Assembly (NCBI GenBank): GCA_019751875.1
Contig: JAIEMV010000001.1
Location: forward strand, 337,991 to 401,990
Origin: Hyphomicrobium sp.
Lineage (GTDB): Bacteria; Pseudomonadota; Alphaproteobacteria; Rhizobiales; Hyphomicrobiaceae
Direction of reading: 5' to 3'
Length of the DNA stretch: 64,000 nt
Below, in pieces: positions 18,289 to 27,057 of the stretch. The notes beneath the pieces are model-generated. The model searched no databases. It had not been told where the DNA came from and saw only the letters and a list, made by a program, of their open reading frames with translations. The stretch's first letter is position 1, and each line of letters opens with the position of its first letter. The position numbers and the translations under genes were made by a program.

Positions 18289-19335
18289 ATGCGATTTTTC
18301 ACCTCGCCGCGCGCAATGCGCGCCGTGCGCAATTTCTTCATCATCCTCAGCAGTGCTGCAACCGCCGCTCCCGCTTTGGCGAGCGAGGTGAACGTGTATT
18401 CGTATCGGGAGCCAGACCTGATCAAACCACTGCTCGAGGATTTCACCAAGACGACAGGGATCAAGGTCAATTTTATTTTTGCGAAGGACGGGCTTATCGA
18501 GCGCATGCAGGCGGAGGGTGCCAACAGTCCGGCCGACGTGCTGCTGACGCCGGAGTTCGGCCTGTTGACGCGGGCAAAGGAAGCCGGCGTGACCGCACCC
18601 AATACGTCGCCCGAACTTGCGGCTGCCATTCCTGCGGCGCTGCGCGATCCGGAGAATCACTGGTTTGCGCTCACGCGGCGCGCACGCGTGTTCTACGTTT
18701 CCAAGGACCGCGTGAAAGAGACGGCCATGACGTATGAGGAACTCGCTGAACCGAAGTGGAAAGGGCGCGTGTGCATGCGCTCCGGGCAGCATACCTATTC
18801 GGTCGCACTCATTGCGTCGATGATTGCGCACCACGGCAAAGAAAAAGCCGAGGCTTGGCTGCAAGGCTTGAAAGCAAACCTGGCTCGTAAGCCCGCCGGC
18901 GGTGATCGTGAGGCCGTACGCGACGTGCAGGCTGGGCTTTGCGATGTCGCTATCGGCAACACGTATTACATGGCTGCGATGCTCAAGAACCCAGATCAGA
19001 AAGCTTGGGCAGATGCGGTGCGGATCGTGTTTCCAAACGCAAATGACCGCGGAACCCATGTGAACGTCTCCGGCATGGTCTTGGCGGCGCACGCTCCGAA
19101 CAAAGCCAGCGCCGAAAAGCTGATGGCGTATCTGGTCTCGCCAGCGGCGCAGAAAATCTACGCAGATGCAAACAGTGAGTATCCGGTCGTGCCGGGCATA
19201 GATGCGACAGAGCTTGTGAAGACTTGGGGCGAGTTGAAGCCGGACAGTCTGCCGCTCGGGGAGATCGCGCGCCTGCGCAAGGAGGCATCGGAACTCGTCG
19301 ATAAGGTGCAGTTCGACGCCGGTCCCGGATCGTAA
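18289..19335 (+). CDS. ferric iron ABC transporter, periplasmic binding protein (FbpA/FutA type)
   Basis: 348-residue periplasmic Fe(III)-binding protein. ATG 18289 has GGAGAG five bases upstream and gives a signal peptide ending ALAS. The mature protein starts EVNVYSYREPDLIKPLL, typical of the family, and GNTYYMAAM contains the adjacent tyrosines that ligate iron in FbpA/FutA proteins. A Cys pair (one in RVCMRSG, one in GLCDV) may be disulfide-bonded. It is the first gene of a three-gene run with the Cys-rich protein and the permease. The run lacks an ATPase gene, which must be supplied from elsewhere. A probable Irr site lies upstream. Confidence 0.92.
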   Translation: MRFFTSPRAMRAVRNFFIILSSAATAAPALASEVNVYSYREPDLIKPLLEDFTKTTGIKVNFIFAKDGLIERMQAEGANSPADVLLTPEFGLLTRAKEAGVTAPNTSPELAAAIPAALRDPENHWFALTRRARVFYVSKDRVKETAMTYEELAEPKWKGRVCMRSGQHTYSVALIASMIAHHGKEKAEAWLQGLKANLARKPAGGDREAVRDVQAGLCDVAIGNTYYMAAMLKNPDQKAWADAVRIVFPNANDRGTHVNVSGMVLAAHAPNKASAEKLMAYLVSPAAQKIYADANSEYPVVPGIDATELVKTWGELKPDSLPLGEIARLRKEASELVDKVQFDAGPGS

Positions 19336-19353
19336 AATTGCGAGAGGTGTCGC

Positions 19354-19872
19354 ATGGCGCGCGCTGTTGATCTTGATAGCCGAACTCAGAACGTCACGCC
19401 GGGGGGTGGTCTCCGGGTGGCGCAGATGGTCGGCCGGTCATTTCGGTGCGGAATGCTGGCGCGCCGGGAGAACCCGGCCATCGCGTGGTCGTATGCGTGG
19501 CAGGAGATCGCGGGCGTTGCAGGGGTGGGCCACGCGGACCGTCTTGTTGTGGCGCTCGGTGCCTTCATCAACAGTGTCGAATCGGCAGCAGCGCGTCATA
19601 TTGAGGTGCTGCCAAAGGGCTGCCCCGGCCTGTGCCGCGACGAATGTCTGGTCGTTTCAATCATTGCGGCATCGCAACTTGGTGCATGTCCGGCGCTGAA
19701 GGCATGCGTGTTCGCACTTATCGATAGTGGCAATGTCGAGCCGTGCATTCGATCGGCGGGGTTATTCAGCACGGCTTTGAGCGACGCCGGACAGACTTTG
19801 CCGGCCGATGTGGTCTGCAATGCTCTGGCCCTGATGCCGAGTTCTTCAGGGCGGATGTTCGCCGATGCCTGA
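19354..19872 (+). CDS. small cysteine-rich protein in the iron operon, unknown function
   Basis: 172-residue predicted cytoplasmic protein lying between the iron-binding protein and the permease. It starts 18 bases after the former, with a strong GAGAGG site, and overlaps the latter by eight bases. It has nine Cys, including GCPGLCRDECLVVS and GACPALKACVFAL, and Ala/Leu-rich helical segments after residue 45 (ADRLVVALGAFINSVESAA). No signal peptide or membrane segment is visible. I do not recognise a family. The position suggests a role in iron uptake or sensing. The Cys pattern could hold a metal or cluster, which is inference only. Confidence 0.75.
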   Translation: MARAVDLDSRTQNVTPGGGLRVAQMVGRSFRCGMLARRENPAIAWSYAWQEIAGVAGVGHADRLVVALGAFINSVESAAARHIEVLPKGCPGLCRDECLVVSIIAASQLGACPALKACVFALIDSGNVEPCIRSAGLFSTALSDAGQTLPADVVCNALALMPSSSGRMFADA

Positions 19873-21616
19873 GGCGGTTCTCACTCCGCTGCCGACTGGA
19901 GGATCTCCTCGGCCCCCGGTGACTGGACGACCGAGCGGCTGGCGCAGCGCGCTGGGCGGGTGGCGCGTCAGTGGGCCGGATCAGCCGCTTTGGGCGGGCA
20001 TCGCGCTCGGCCTGGCCGCGTTGATGCTGCTGCCGGTGGTGGCCATCGTGCTGCTGGCATTATCGTCGACGAACAACGAGTGGCCCCATCTCATTCAGAC
20101 AGTGCTTCCGACAACGGCGAAGTCCACGCTTCTGCTGGTGACCGGGACGGCGGCCGTGACGCTTCTCGTCGGGACGGCAGCGGCGTGGCTCGTGACCATG
20201 TACCGCTTTCCGGGGCGGGCGATTTTGGATCGGCTGCTCGTGCTGCCGCTGGCGATCCCCACTTACATCGTCGCTTACTGCTACGTTGAAATTCTGGATT
20301 ATGGGGGACCGGTGCAAAGTGCTGTCCGGTCGATCGGTGGGTATGTAACGCCGCGTGATTATTGGTTTCCCGACATTCGCTCTACGGGCGGGGCGATCGC
20401 GGTGCTTTCTGCGGTGCTCTATCCGTACGTGTATCTGACCGCGCGGGCGAGTTTCGTTCAACAGTCGATGTGTGTTTTGGAGGTGGCGCGCACGCTGGGA
20501 CAGTCGTCGCTCGGCGCGTTCTGGCGCGTGGCTCTGCCACTGGCTCGACCAGCGCTGGCGGCAGGTAGTGCACTTGTCATGATGGAGACGCTGAATGATC
20601 TTGGCGCAGTGCAATATCTTGGTGTGGAGACGCTGTCGGTCAGCATCTACGTCACATGGCTGCAGCGTTCAAATCTGGCCGGCGCAACGCAGATCGCGTT
20701 GATCGGCTTGGTCATTGTGTCGATCGTGCTCATCGTGGAGCGGATCGCACGCGGTGATAGCCGCTTCCATCACACGACGGGGCGATACCGCGCTATTCCG
20801 TTTCAAGACATCGAGGGATGGCGGGGGTATGCCGCGGCATTCCTCTGCGGTTTACCGGTGGTGATCGGGTTCGTGGTTCCGGTGATCGTGCTGACGCGTC
20901 ATGCGACGGCTCACTTCGGTGAGGCCTTCGCGGACGGGTTTGTCCCTGCCGCAATCAACAGCATCCTTGTGGCAGGCGCTGTAGCGGCTGTTGCCGTCGT
21001 GCTGTCACTCGCATTGGCGTATGCTGGCCGCGTGGCGGGACGCGGACCGGTGCCGGCGGCGATCAGGCTCGCGGGTATGGGATATGCCCTTCCGGGGACC
21101 GTGCTGGCGATCGGGGTGCTGATCCCGTTTGCCATGTTCGACAACTGGATGGACGCGCTGCTGAAGGCGCACATCGGTTTTGGGACTGGCCTGATGCTTT
21201 CGGGCACATTATTCGCGCTTGTGTTCGCGTTGACGACGCGATTCCTCACCGTGGCGCTTGGAAACATCGAAGCCGGACTGCAGAAAGTGTCGCCGAATCT
21301 TGATGCGGCGGCGCGGACGCTCGGTGAGACGCCGCTGTCGGCGTTGCGGCGAATTCATCTGCCTCTGTTGCTGCCGGCGATGGGCGCGGCGGGGCTGCTC
21401 GTATTCGTCGATACGATGAAGGAGCTGCCCGCGACGCTTCTTCTCAGGCCCTTCAATTTCGACACGCTGGCGACACACGTCTACGGATTGACCGCTTTGG
21501 AGCAGTTCGAGCGGGCGGCGTTGGGTGCGCTCGCGATCGTCATCGTCGGGCTTGTGCCGGTGCTGATGCTTCATCGGACGGTCGCCACCAGCCGCCCCGG
21601 CTCCGGGAGCGGCTGA
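19865..21616 (+). CDS. ferric iron ABC transporter, fused permease (FbpB type)
   Basis: 583-residue inner-membrane permease with two homologous six-helix halves, as in FbpB/SfuB. Each half carries an EAA loop for docking the ATPase: VARTLGQSSLGAFWRVALPL in the first and AARTLGETPLSALRRIHLPL in the second. Residues 1-40 are a Pro/Gly-rich cytoplasmic lead. The ATG overlaps the Cys-rich gene by eight bases, so translation is coupled. No ATP-binding subunit follows; the next gene is convergent. Confidence 0.92.
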   Translation: MPEAVLTPLPTGGSPRPPVTGRPSGWRSALGGWRVSGPDQPLWAGIALGLAALMLLPVVAIVLLALSSTNNEWPHLIQTVLPTTAKSTLLLVTGTAAVTLLVGTAAAWLVTMYRFPGRAILDRLLVLPLAIPTYIVAYCYVEILDYGGPVQSAVRSIGGYVTPRDYWFPDIRSTGGAIAVLSAVLYPYVYLTARASFVQQSMCVLEVARTLGQSSLGAFWRVALPLARPALAAGSALVMMETLNDLGAVQYLGVETLSVSIYVTWLQRSNLAGATQIALIGLVIVSIVLIVERIARGDSRFHHTTGRYRAIPFQDIEGWRGYAAAFLCGLPVVIGFVVPVIVLTRHATAHFGEAFADGFVPAAINSILVAGAVAAVAVVLSLALAYAGRVAGRGPVPAAIRLAGMGYALPGTVLAIGVLIPFAMFDNWMDALLKAHIGFGTGLMLSGTLFALVFALTTRFLTVALGNIEAGLQKVSPNLDAAARTLGETPLSALRRIHLPLLLPAMGAAGLLVFVDTMKELPATLLLRPFNFDTLATHVYGLTALEQFERAALGALAIVIVGLVPVLMLHRTVATSRPGSGSG

Positions 21617-21619
21617 GGA

Positions 21620-21644
21620 CCCGCCGTTTACCAGGAACGGCGGG
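21620..21644. terminator. stem-loop at convergent 3' ends
   Basis: CCCGCCGTT (21620-21628) and AACGGCGGG (21636-21644) make a perfect 9-bp stem with a 7-base loop directly after the permease stop. It includes the last codons of the convergent peptidase gene. There is no T-run, so termination is plausible but not certain. Confidence 0.5.
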
Positions 21645-22284
21645 GGCCGGTATCGATGTGGAAGAGGCCGCCGCCATAGTGCTTCACGCCGCCGAGCGAG
21701 CCGTGGCTGCGCAGGAAGGCGTAAACCTTACCGACATTGCCGCGCACGCGAAAGTCAACGGCATTGCCCGTCAAGTGATGGGACTTGGATGCGCCGCCGA
21801 CCTTGGCATTGTGCGACTTGCTGCGGCACGTTGAATTGACGGTGACAGAGCCGTAGCTGGCCACCTGGGCGACAACCGACCGGAGGGTACCATTGAGGCA
21901 AGACGCCGAGGCAACCCAGCGGACGCCGCCGCCGGTGAGGCTTTTGGCGGGTGCGGTATCGATCATGGCGCCAGTGTCGAGGGCCGCGTATTGCTTCTTG
22001 GTGCCCTTGCTGGCCTGCTTCTTCGGCTTGCCGCCGTAGGTGGCGCCGTAGGCTTGGAATGCTTTCGACTTCGCTCTTGCGGCTTTGCGCGATGACTTCG
22101 GGCGGGCAACGTATCCGGTGTCGCCGTAACCCGCCCAGGCCGACGGGCCCTGGTTGCGCAGTTCGGATTCACTTTGCCAGCCGGTCGGCTTGGCTTCGGC
22201 TGATGTGGTGACTGCCCCAGCGAAGGCTGCAAAGGCGAACATGGCACTGACGGCGCGCACGGCCGCGATCGTTAGTCGACGCAT
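21628..22284 (-). CDS. exported peptidase M15-family protein (YcbK/DUF882-like)
   Basis: 218-residue exported protein. Residues 1-30 are a signal peptide ending in TSAEA. A Lys/Gly/Ala-rich linker runs to about 110, and the C-terminal 95 residues form an M15-type domain. Zinc ligands are visible as SHHLTGNAVDF (His and Asp) and the final FHIDTGP (His). Such enzymes are D,D- or L,D-carboxypeptidase-like and act on peptidoglycan in the periplasm. The gene is alone. Two CtrA-like sites lie upstream, suggesting cell-cycle-timed expression. Confidence 0.85.
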   Translation of the reverse strand: MRRLTIAAVRAVSAMFAFAAFAGAVTTSAEAKPTGWQSESELRNQGPSAWAGYGDTGYVARPKSSRKAARAKSKAFQAYGATYGGKPKKQASKGTKKQYAALDTGAMIDTAPAKSLTGGGVRWVASASCLNGTLRSVVAQVASYGSVTVNSTCRSKSHNAKVGGASKSHHLTGNAVDFRVRGNVGKVYAFLRSHGSLGGVKHYGGGLFHIDTGPRRSW

Positions 22285-22320
22285 TACGGTAGCTCCCCTC
22301 GACAGCGGCCAGAAGGCGCG

Positions 22321-22409
22321 CTGGTTAACGCTTGAACAACGGCGAACAACGAAGGCGTGCCTACACGCGGATGAAATCCATCCAGAGCATAATTTTAATT
22401 TTTGGTTAA
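22321..22409 (-). promoter_or_regulatory. CtrA-like binding sites upstream of the M15 peptidase gene
   Basis: On the minus strand TTAACCAG (22328-22321) matches the CtrA half-site TTAACCAT at seven of eight bases. Further upstream, TTAA-N7-TTAA (22409-22395, including TTAACCA) is a full-spaced CtrA site. They sit 37-125 bases before the start codon. CtrA control of cell-wall genes is established in Caulobacter and Hyphomicrobiales; binding here is inferred. Confidence 0.5.
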
Positions 22410-22646
22410 TCTGAAGTATTCTCTTGCTCTAATTCTAAGATAAATACTCTGGAATACAGCAGCTTTTCTTATGACGTAAGTATTGGATCGGATGGCAATC
22501 TCAGACTTTGCCGCACCGCGGCACAGTATCCAAATTACTGGACTGTCTTTTGACCAGTTCAAGCGTTTTTTATTAGGTAAGCGCGTGCGGCGGTAAGATG
22601 TGGCCCAGTAGTTCTCTGGCTGCCAAGTTGTCGCAGCATCCGCGGG
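22410..22646. other. AT-rich intergenic region
   Basis: An AT-rich stretch relative to its surroundings between the peptidase gene and the 3' end of glpD. It contains an imperfect inverted repeat AGTATT...AATACT but no open frame with a ribosome-binding site and no clear terminator. Confidence 0.4.
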
Positions 22647-24158
22647 TCAGCGCACCAGCAGCGCGGCGATCGCGGCACTGGCGGCACCGTGTTCGTGGCT
22701 GGCTTTCAGGTGCAAACCGACTTTCGTGCGGCGCCACAGGACGTCTTCAGGGGTCATCGCCCATTCCTTTTCGGCGAGGTACCGGACCTCGCGTTCGGTG
22801 AGCCGGCCAGCGAAAATCGCGCCCATATCCTCCAGTCGGCGGGCATCGCCGATGACGTCGCGGGTGAGGGATCCATGGCGGCGCGCGAGGCCGTGCAGAA
22901 CCGGTTCGGGTAGCCATGCGTAGAGGCGGGCCAGGCTTTCGAGATAGACGCCAAAGTCCGCGTTGGGGATATCGCCGCCAGGCAGGGATGCGATAGCTGT
23001 CCATCCAGGTGCCAAGCCTGGAAACAGGTGCTCAAGGCGGCGCAGCACAGCTTCGGCAAGACAGCGGTAGGTCGTGATTTTTCCGCCGACGATCGTGAGC
23101 AGCGCGTCGCCGTGGCGGTGGCCGGACAACTCCAGATGATAATCACGGCTGAGAGCCGAGGGGTTGGTTTCGGTTTCATCGGCTTGCAACGGGCGAACGC
23201 CGGCGAACCGCCAGATAACGTCAGTCGCGACGAGCGGGGATGCGAGAAAGCAGTTTGCGGCCGTGAGGAGGTAGTTCTGTTCTTCCGGTGAGCATGTGGC
23301 ATCCGAGAGAGAGCCGGTCGCCGGTACGTCCGTTGTTCCTATCAGAGTGAAGGCGTCTTCGAACGGCAAAACGAAGACGACGCGGCCATCGGTATTCTGG
23401 AACAAGAACGCGTCGTCGGCACCGTCGATGCGGGGGACGACAATGTGACTGCCTTTGACGAGACGGAGCTTCGTTGCGGCGTTGGGAGCATTGTCGCGCG
23501 TAAGGGCACCAATCGTGTCGGCCCAAGGGCCGGCCGCGTTGACGATGACGCGGGCCCTGCAGGTTTCGCGGCCACCATTGATGTCGAGAGTCGCGGTCCA
23601 CGTATCTACCCCACGCTCCAGAGCCGTGACGCGGGTGCGGGTGCGGATGAGGGCGCCGCGATCCGCGGCTAGCCGTGCATTGAGGACCACAAGTCGCGAA
23701 TCGTCGACCCAGCAGTCCCAGTAGCTGAAGGCGTGGCGTACGTCCGGGCGGAGGACTTCGCCGGCAGGATCGTCGGCGAGGTTGATGGCGCGGGACCGAG
23801 GAATACGGCGGCGCTTGGCGAGATGATCGTAGAGGAAAAGGCCGGCGCGGAGTTTGAGGCGGGAGCGGGTGCCGGGAGTTTGCGGCATCACGAAACGAAG
23901 AGGCCAGACGATGTGGGGCGCGCGGGTGAGCATCACTTCGCGCTCGGCGAGAGCTTCGCGGACGAGCCGAAATTCGTAATGCTCGAGATAGCGCAAGCCG
24001 CCGTGGATCAGCTTGGAACTCGCCTGCGATGTGCCGCTGGCGAGATCGCCCATTTCGACAAGGCAGACGGAGAGCCCGCGGCCTGCGGCATCGGCTGCAA
24101 CGCCGGCCCCGTTGATTCCGCCGCCGATGACCAAAACATCGAAGACCGGACCTTCCAT
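22647..24158 (-). CDS. glpD: glycerol-3-phosphate dehydrogenase (aerobic, FAD)
   Basis: 503-residue membrane-associated FAD enzyme that oxidises glycerol-3-phosphate to dihydroxyacetone phosphate and feeds electrons to quinone. The FAD motif VIGGGINGAGVA is at residues 9-20, followed by GTSQASSKLIHGGLRYLE, a signature of the family. The ATG overlaps the stop of the upstream symporter gene by one base (TGATG), so translation is coupled to it. Length is typical. The coupling to a transporter suggests that the transported solute may feed the same pathway, though this is inference. Confidence 0.94.
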   Translation of the reverse strand: MEGPVFDVLVIGGGINGAGVAADAAGRGLSVCLVEMGDLASGTSQASSKLIHGGLRYLEHYEFRLVREALAEREVMLTRAPHIVWPLRFVMPQTPGTRSRLKLRAGLFLYDHLAKRRRIPRSRAINLADDPAGEVLRPDVRHAFSYWDCWVDDSRLVVLNARLAADRGALIRTRTRVTALERGVDTWTATLDINGGRETCRARVIVNAAGPWADTIGALTRDNAPNAATKLRLVKGSHIVVPRIDGADDAFLFQNTDGRVVFVLPFEDAFTLIGTTDVPATGSLSDATCSPEEQNYLLTAANCFLASPLVATDVIWRFAGVRPLQADETETNPSALSRDYHLELSGHRHGDALLTIVGGKITTYRCLAEAVLRRLEHLFPGLAPGWTAIASLPGGDIPNADFGVYLESLARLYAWLPEPVLHGLARRHGSLTRDVIGDARRLEDMGAIFAGRLTEREVRYLAEKEWAMTPEDVLWRRTKVGLHLKASHEHGAASAAIAALLVR

Positions 24159-26233
24159 CAAGGTGCGACCGCGGCTGTGGCACGCGTCCGGCCGTGGATG
24201 CGGTCGAAGGCGGTGAGGAATAGCGTGCGGGGCCGCGGGGTGACGGCGCTGACGAGAAGGCCAATCAGCAGCGCAAAAGGAGCGGCAAGTATCGGCGCGG
24301 CGGCGGGCGCGATGCCGAACCAATTCGCAAGGCCGGGGCTCCATAAGCTGCCGGTGGTCCGCGCGGCGAGATCGGCGTAGGCCGCGGCGCGATCATCACC
24401 TTCAGCAGCAATCCAAATATCGCGCGCCATTTCGTAGTCTGCGTAGGCGTCGGAACCAGCGCTCGAGAGCCAGTGCCATGTTTCATAGAATGAGACGCTG
24501 TAGAGGGCAGTGCCGGCGAGATAGTAGGTGCCGAGCCCAAGCCCGGCCACCATGGCAGCGGCAAGCCCCCAGCTGTTGGCGCGCGGACTCCAGATCGCCA
24601 GAATGAGTGCCGGCAGAAGTCCGGCGGCGGCGAGCGAGAGGCTCACGATGAAGGTCACGTCGGTGGGAACCGGGACGACCGCGGCGGTCAATGCGAAGCC
24701 GAGCGTCAGGACGATGGCGGCGACGCGGATCAGCGCGACTTCAGCGGTGTTGCCCGGCTCACGCCCGAAGATCGCGGCGGTGCCGTCGCGGACGAGCATC
24801 GACGAGAGCGTTGCGATCAACACGGCAGCCAGTACGGCTGCGGCACTGAGCACGATTGCGATGACGAGGCTGGAGACGATGGGTGGGAGCCCTGCGGTGT
24901 GAGGGAGTGCGAGCAGCAGATCCTGGGGCTCGATGGCAACGGAGGCAAGGTCGGGCTTGCCGCTTAAGTTGCCAGCCGCCGCAGCGGCGGCGGTAGCGAC
25001 GGTGTCGACGTAGGCTGTCCAGCGGTCGGCTAAGGGGCGGCCGGGGGATGCTTGGAATTTACGAGCGAGTTCGAGGACCGATGCCTGTACGGCCGGGTCA
25101 AGACGCTGCCAGCGGGTTTCGGAGCGGGTCCCGCGATCGGCCATGGCAGCGGAAACGGCATCAATACTGGTCGCTCCCCCAACGACGAATTGCGTGACCG
25201 TGTCGACGAGACCGAGTGATGTGCCGTGGAGGCTGATTGCGCCGGTTTCAGAGCCGCGCCGGATCCAATCCGGCAGATCGTTGAATGTCGGCCCCGATGA
25301 GATGACGCGGTAGGTTTCAAGACGCGTCAAAGCTGCGAGCGCGGGAACGGCCGTGAGCGCGATCACGACGAAGGTCAAGGCCCAGGCGAGCCCGCGGCGC
25401 GTCGCGGCGGGCTTGAATGCGCCTGTCGCCTGGATCAGCGGCGGGAGAGCGGCGATGGCACCCATGAGACAGAGCGTGAGCAGCGCCCAGTTGAGGCGAT
25501 CGACGGTCAGGAACTCACGAAGAAATGGCTTGAAGGTGCCAAAGTCGACGGCGCCACTTTCGATCAATGCCAGCTCCGCCGGTGTGATTTTGTGGAGCGC
25601 TGCGCCGTAGCCCAGGTGCGCAACGGGGCTGGCGATGAGCGAGAAACTGAGCAATGCAACACAGCCCAGGAATGCAAGGCCCACGAGTATCGTGATGGGA
25701 CGGCTGCTGCCCAGGGCCGATTGCAATCCGCCGGGAAGGACGAGCAAGAGGATGGCGGCGCTTGCGACGAGGGCGGCCGTGGCACTGGAGACATTGAAGA
25801 TACGAGCGGCGATGGACGTGCCGACGCTTAGCGCGCCGAGAAGAAGGCCGCCCGTCGCCGCGAGCGCTACGACCAGGGCAAGAGCATGCGCGAACCGCCC
25901 GAAGCGCTGACCGATGAGTTCGGGAAGGGTTGCGGCGCCGGAACGAGCGAGAGCGGGTCCGACGAGAACGGCCATCAGCAAGAGGCCCCCGGTCAGCCCT
26001 GTGAAGGGAATGAGACCGTCGAAGCCGTGCTGGTGAATGAGGCCAGGCAACAGAACGGTCACGGCGAAAGCGAATAGTCCAGCGAGGGCTAGTCCGCCAC
26101 CAACGGGTCCGAATGCTGCGCCGCCCGAAGCTTGAGCGGCGGCTTCGTTCGAGCGTGATAGAACCGCGGCTACTGCTGCGATCAGCAGAACGGCTGTCAG
26201 CGCAGGCAGCAGCGTTTCGGTGCCGATGAGCAT
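24158..26233 (-). CDS. sodium/solute symporter family protein, large subunit
   Basis: 691-residue membrane protein of the sodium/solute symporter (SSS) superfamily, with about 13-14 hydrophobic helices. TLPELIGQRFGRFAHALAL after the third hydrophobic block is a typical SSS landmark. Residues 310-430 form a hydrophilic insertion between helices (ISSGPTFNDLPDWIRRG to LLLALPHTAGLPP), longer than in ordinary SSS proteins but known in the two-subunit group. The gene starts two bases before the stop-adjacent end of the small-subunit gene and ends on the glpD start. Substrate cannot be assigned; acetate, other organic acids or glycerol derivatives are possible. Confidence 0.75.
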   Translation of the reverse strand: MLIGTETLLPALTAVLLIAAVAAVLSRSNEAAAQASGGAAFGPVGGGLALAGLFAFAVTVLLPGLIHQHGFDGLIPFTGLTGGLLLMAVLVGPALARSGAATLPELIGQRFGRFAHALALVVALAATGGLLLGALSVGTSIAARIFNVSSATAALVASAAILLLVLPGGLQSALGSSRPITILVGLAFLGCVALLSFSLIASPVAHLGYGAALHKITPAELALIESGAVDFGTFKPFLREFLTVDRLNWALLTLCLMGAIAALPPLIQATGAFKPAATRRGLAWALTFVVIALTAVPALAALTRLETYRVISSGPTFNDLPDWIRRGSETGAISLHGTSLGLVDTVTQFVVGGATSIDAVSAAMADRGTRSETRWQRLDPAVQASVLELARKFQASPGRPLADRWTAYVDTVATAAAAAAGNLSGKPDLASVAIEPQDLLLALPHTAGLPPIVSSLVIAIVLSAAAVLAAVLIATLSSMLVRDGTAAIFGREPGNTAEVALIRVAAIVLTLGFALTAAVVPVPTDVTFIVSLSLAAAGLLPALILAIWSPRANSWGLAAAMVAGLGLGTYYLAGTALYSVSFYETWHWLSSAGSDAYADYEMARDIWIAAEGDDRAAAYADLAARTTGSLWSPGLANWFGIAPAAAPILAAPFALLIGLLVSAVTPRPRTLFLTAFDRIHGRTRATAAVAP

Positions 26234-26656
26234 TCAGTCGTCCTCATGCGCGGGAGCGGCGGCCCTGTCGAGCGCATCGAGGGAAGTGGCGGCGCGAAAA
26301 GCCAGGATCGCCATGAGGATGAGCAAGCCTTGTGCGGCCATGTAGTAGCCGACTGGAAAGCCGGCGACGGTCGCCAGGTTGAGCAGGTCGACGACGAGGG
26401 GCAAGGAGGCAGCCAGCGTGAGTGCAAGGAGCAGATAAAAGACCGCACGCCATGACTGTGCCGCGGCACGATCCTCTTTTCGGAGCGCACGGCCGGTCAT
26501 GCCGTCGGCGGCGACAGTCGCGCCCCATCCGATCAGCGCGAGTGTCACGCCCAAACCGGTCGGCGGAACGGGCGCGAGCAGACGCGCGGCCCCTAAAGCC
26601 AGCGCGAGGGCGGCAACGATGATGAGCAGACCCAGTGCAGCCTCGATCGTGCGCAT
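26234..26656 (-). CDS. small membrane subunit of sodium/solute symporter (DUF4212-like)
   Basis: 140-residue protein with four hydrophobic segments. ATG 26656 has GGGAGGGAG upstream; an upstream frame extension is not needed. The last helix motif GFPVGYYMAAQGLLILMAIL resembles the G-x-P-x-G-x-x-x-AQG pattern of DUF4212 small subunits, which are encoded before SSS proteins of this kind. The gene abuts the large subunit without a gap. Similarity is partial, so the family name is tentative, but the gene order supports it strongly. Confidence 0.65.
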   Translation of the reverse strand: MRTIEAALGLLIIVAALALALGAARLLAPVPPTGLGVTLALIGWGATVAADGMTGRALRKEDRAAAQSWRAVFYLLLALTLAASLPLVVDLLNLATVAGFPVGYYMAAQGLLILMAILAFRAATSLDALDRAAAPAHEDD

Positions 26657-26834
26657 TCGCGCTCCCTCCCACTGGCTGCCGACAGTAGTCAAATGTCCAG
26701 CGGGCGGGAAGTGCGCCAAGGCTCATGAACACCACCCATCGAGGACGGGTTCACCGGCGGTGATCTTGGCTTTGCGTGTGATTTCGCGCAGCGGCTTGGT
26801 TGCGCGGTGACCGGCTGCGGTGTCACAACGAGAG

Positions 26835-26869
26835 CGGGGTGGAACTCTTGTGACAAGAGTTCCACCCCG
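26835..26869. repeat. perfect 16-bp inverted repeat with 3-base loop
   Basis: CGGGGTGGAACTCTTG (26835-26850), TGA, then its exact reverse complement (26854-26869). It lies in the 400-base gap between the symporter operon start and the PCuAC gene 3' end. No T-run follows on either side; the nearest is 25 bases away at about 26894-26902. It could terminate PCuAC transcripts (minus strand), but its length and perfection are unusual. The rest of the gap (26657-27057) shows no gene. Confidence 0.7.
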
Positions 26870-27057
26870 TTCCGTCTCCCCAGACTTGGACCATTCTTTT
26901 TTTTCGGATCGGGTCGTCCTTCCCGACGGCGCGGAGGATGTTTGACAGGCTGATCCATGTCAAGCCATCTAGGGCAAGCGACGCGGATATTTTATTGATC
27001 TGGCAAGGCACCAGCCGAGGCGGTTGACACGCGGCGGCCTAGTGAACGCACCGTAGA

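Noticed and set aside
22330-22350. Alphaproteobacterial LexA box (GAAC-N7-GAAC)
   Set aside because: The spacing is six bases, not seven, and the downstream gene is not an SOS gene.
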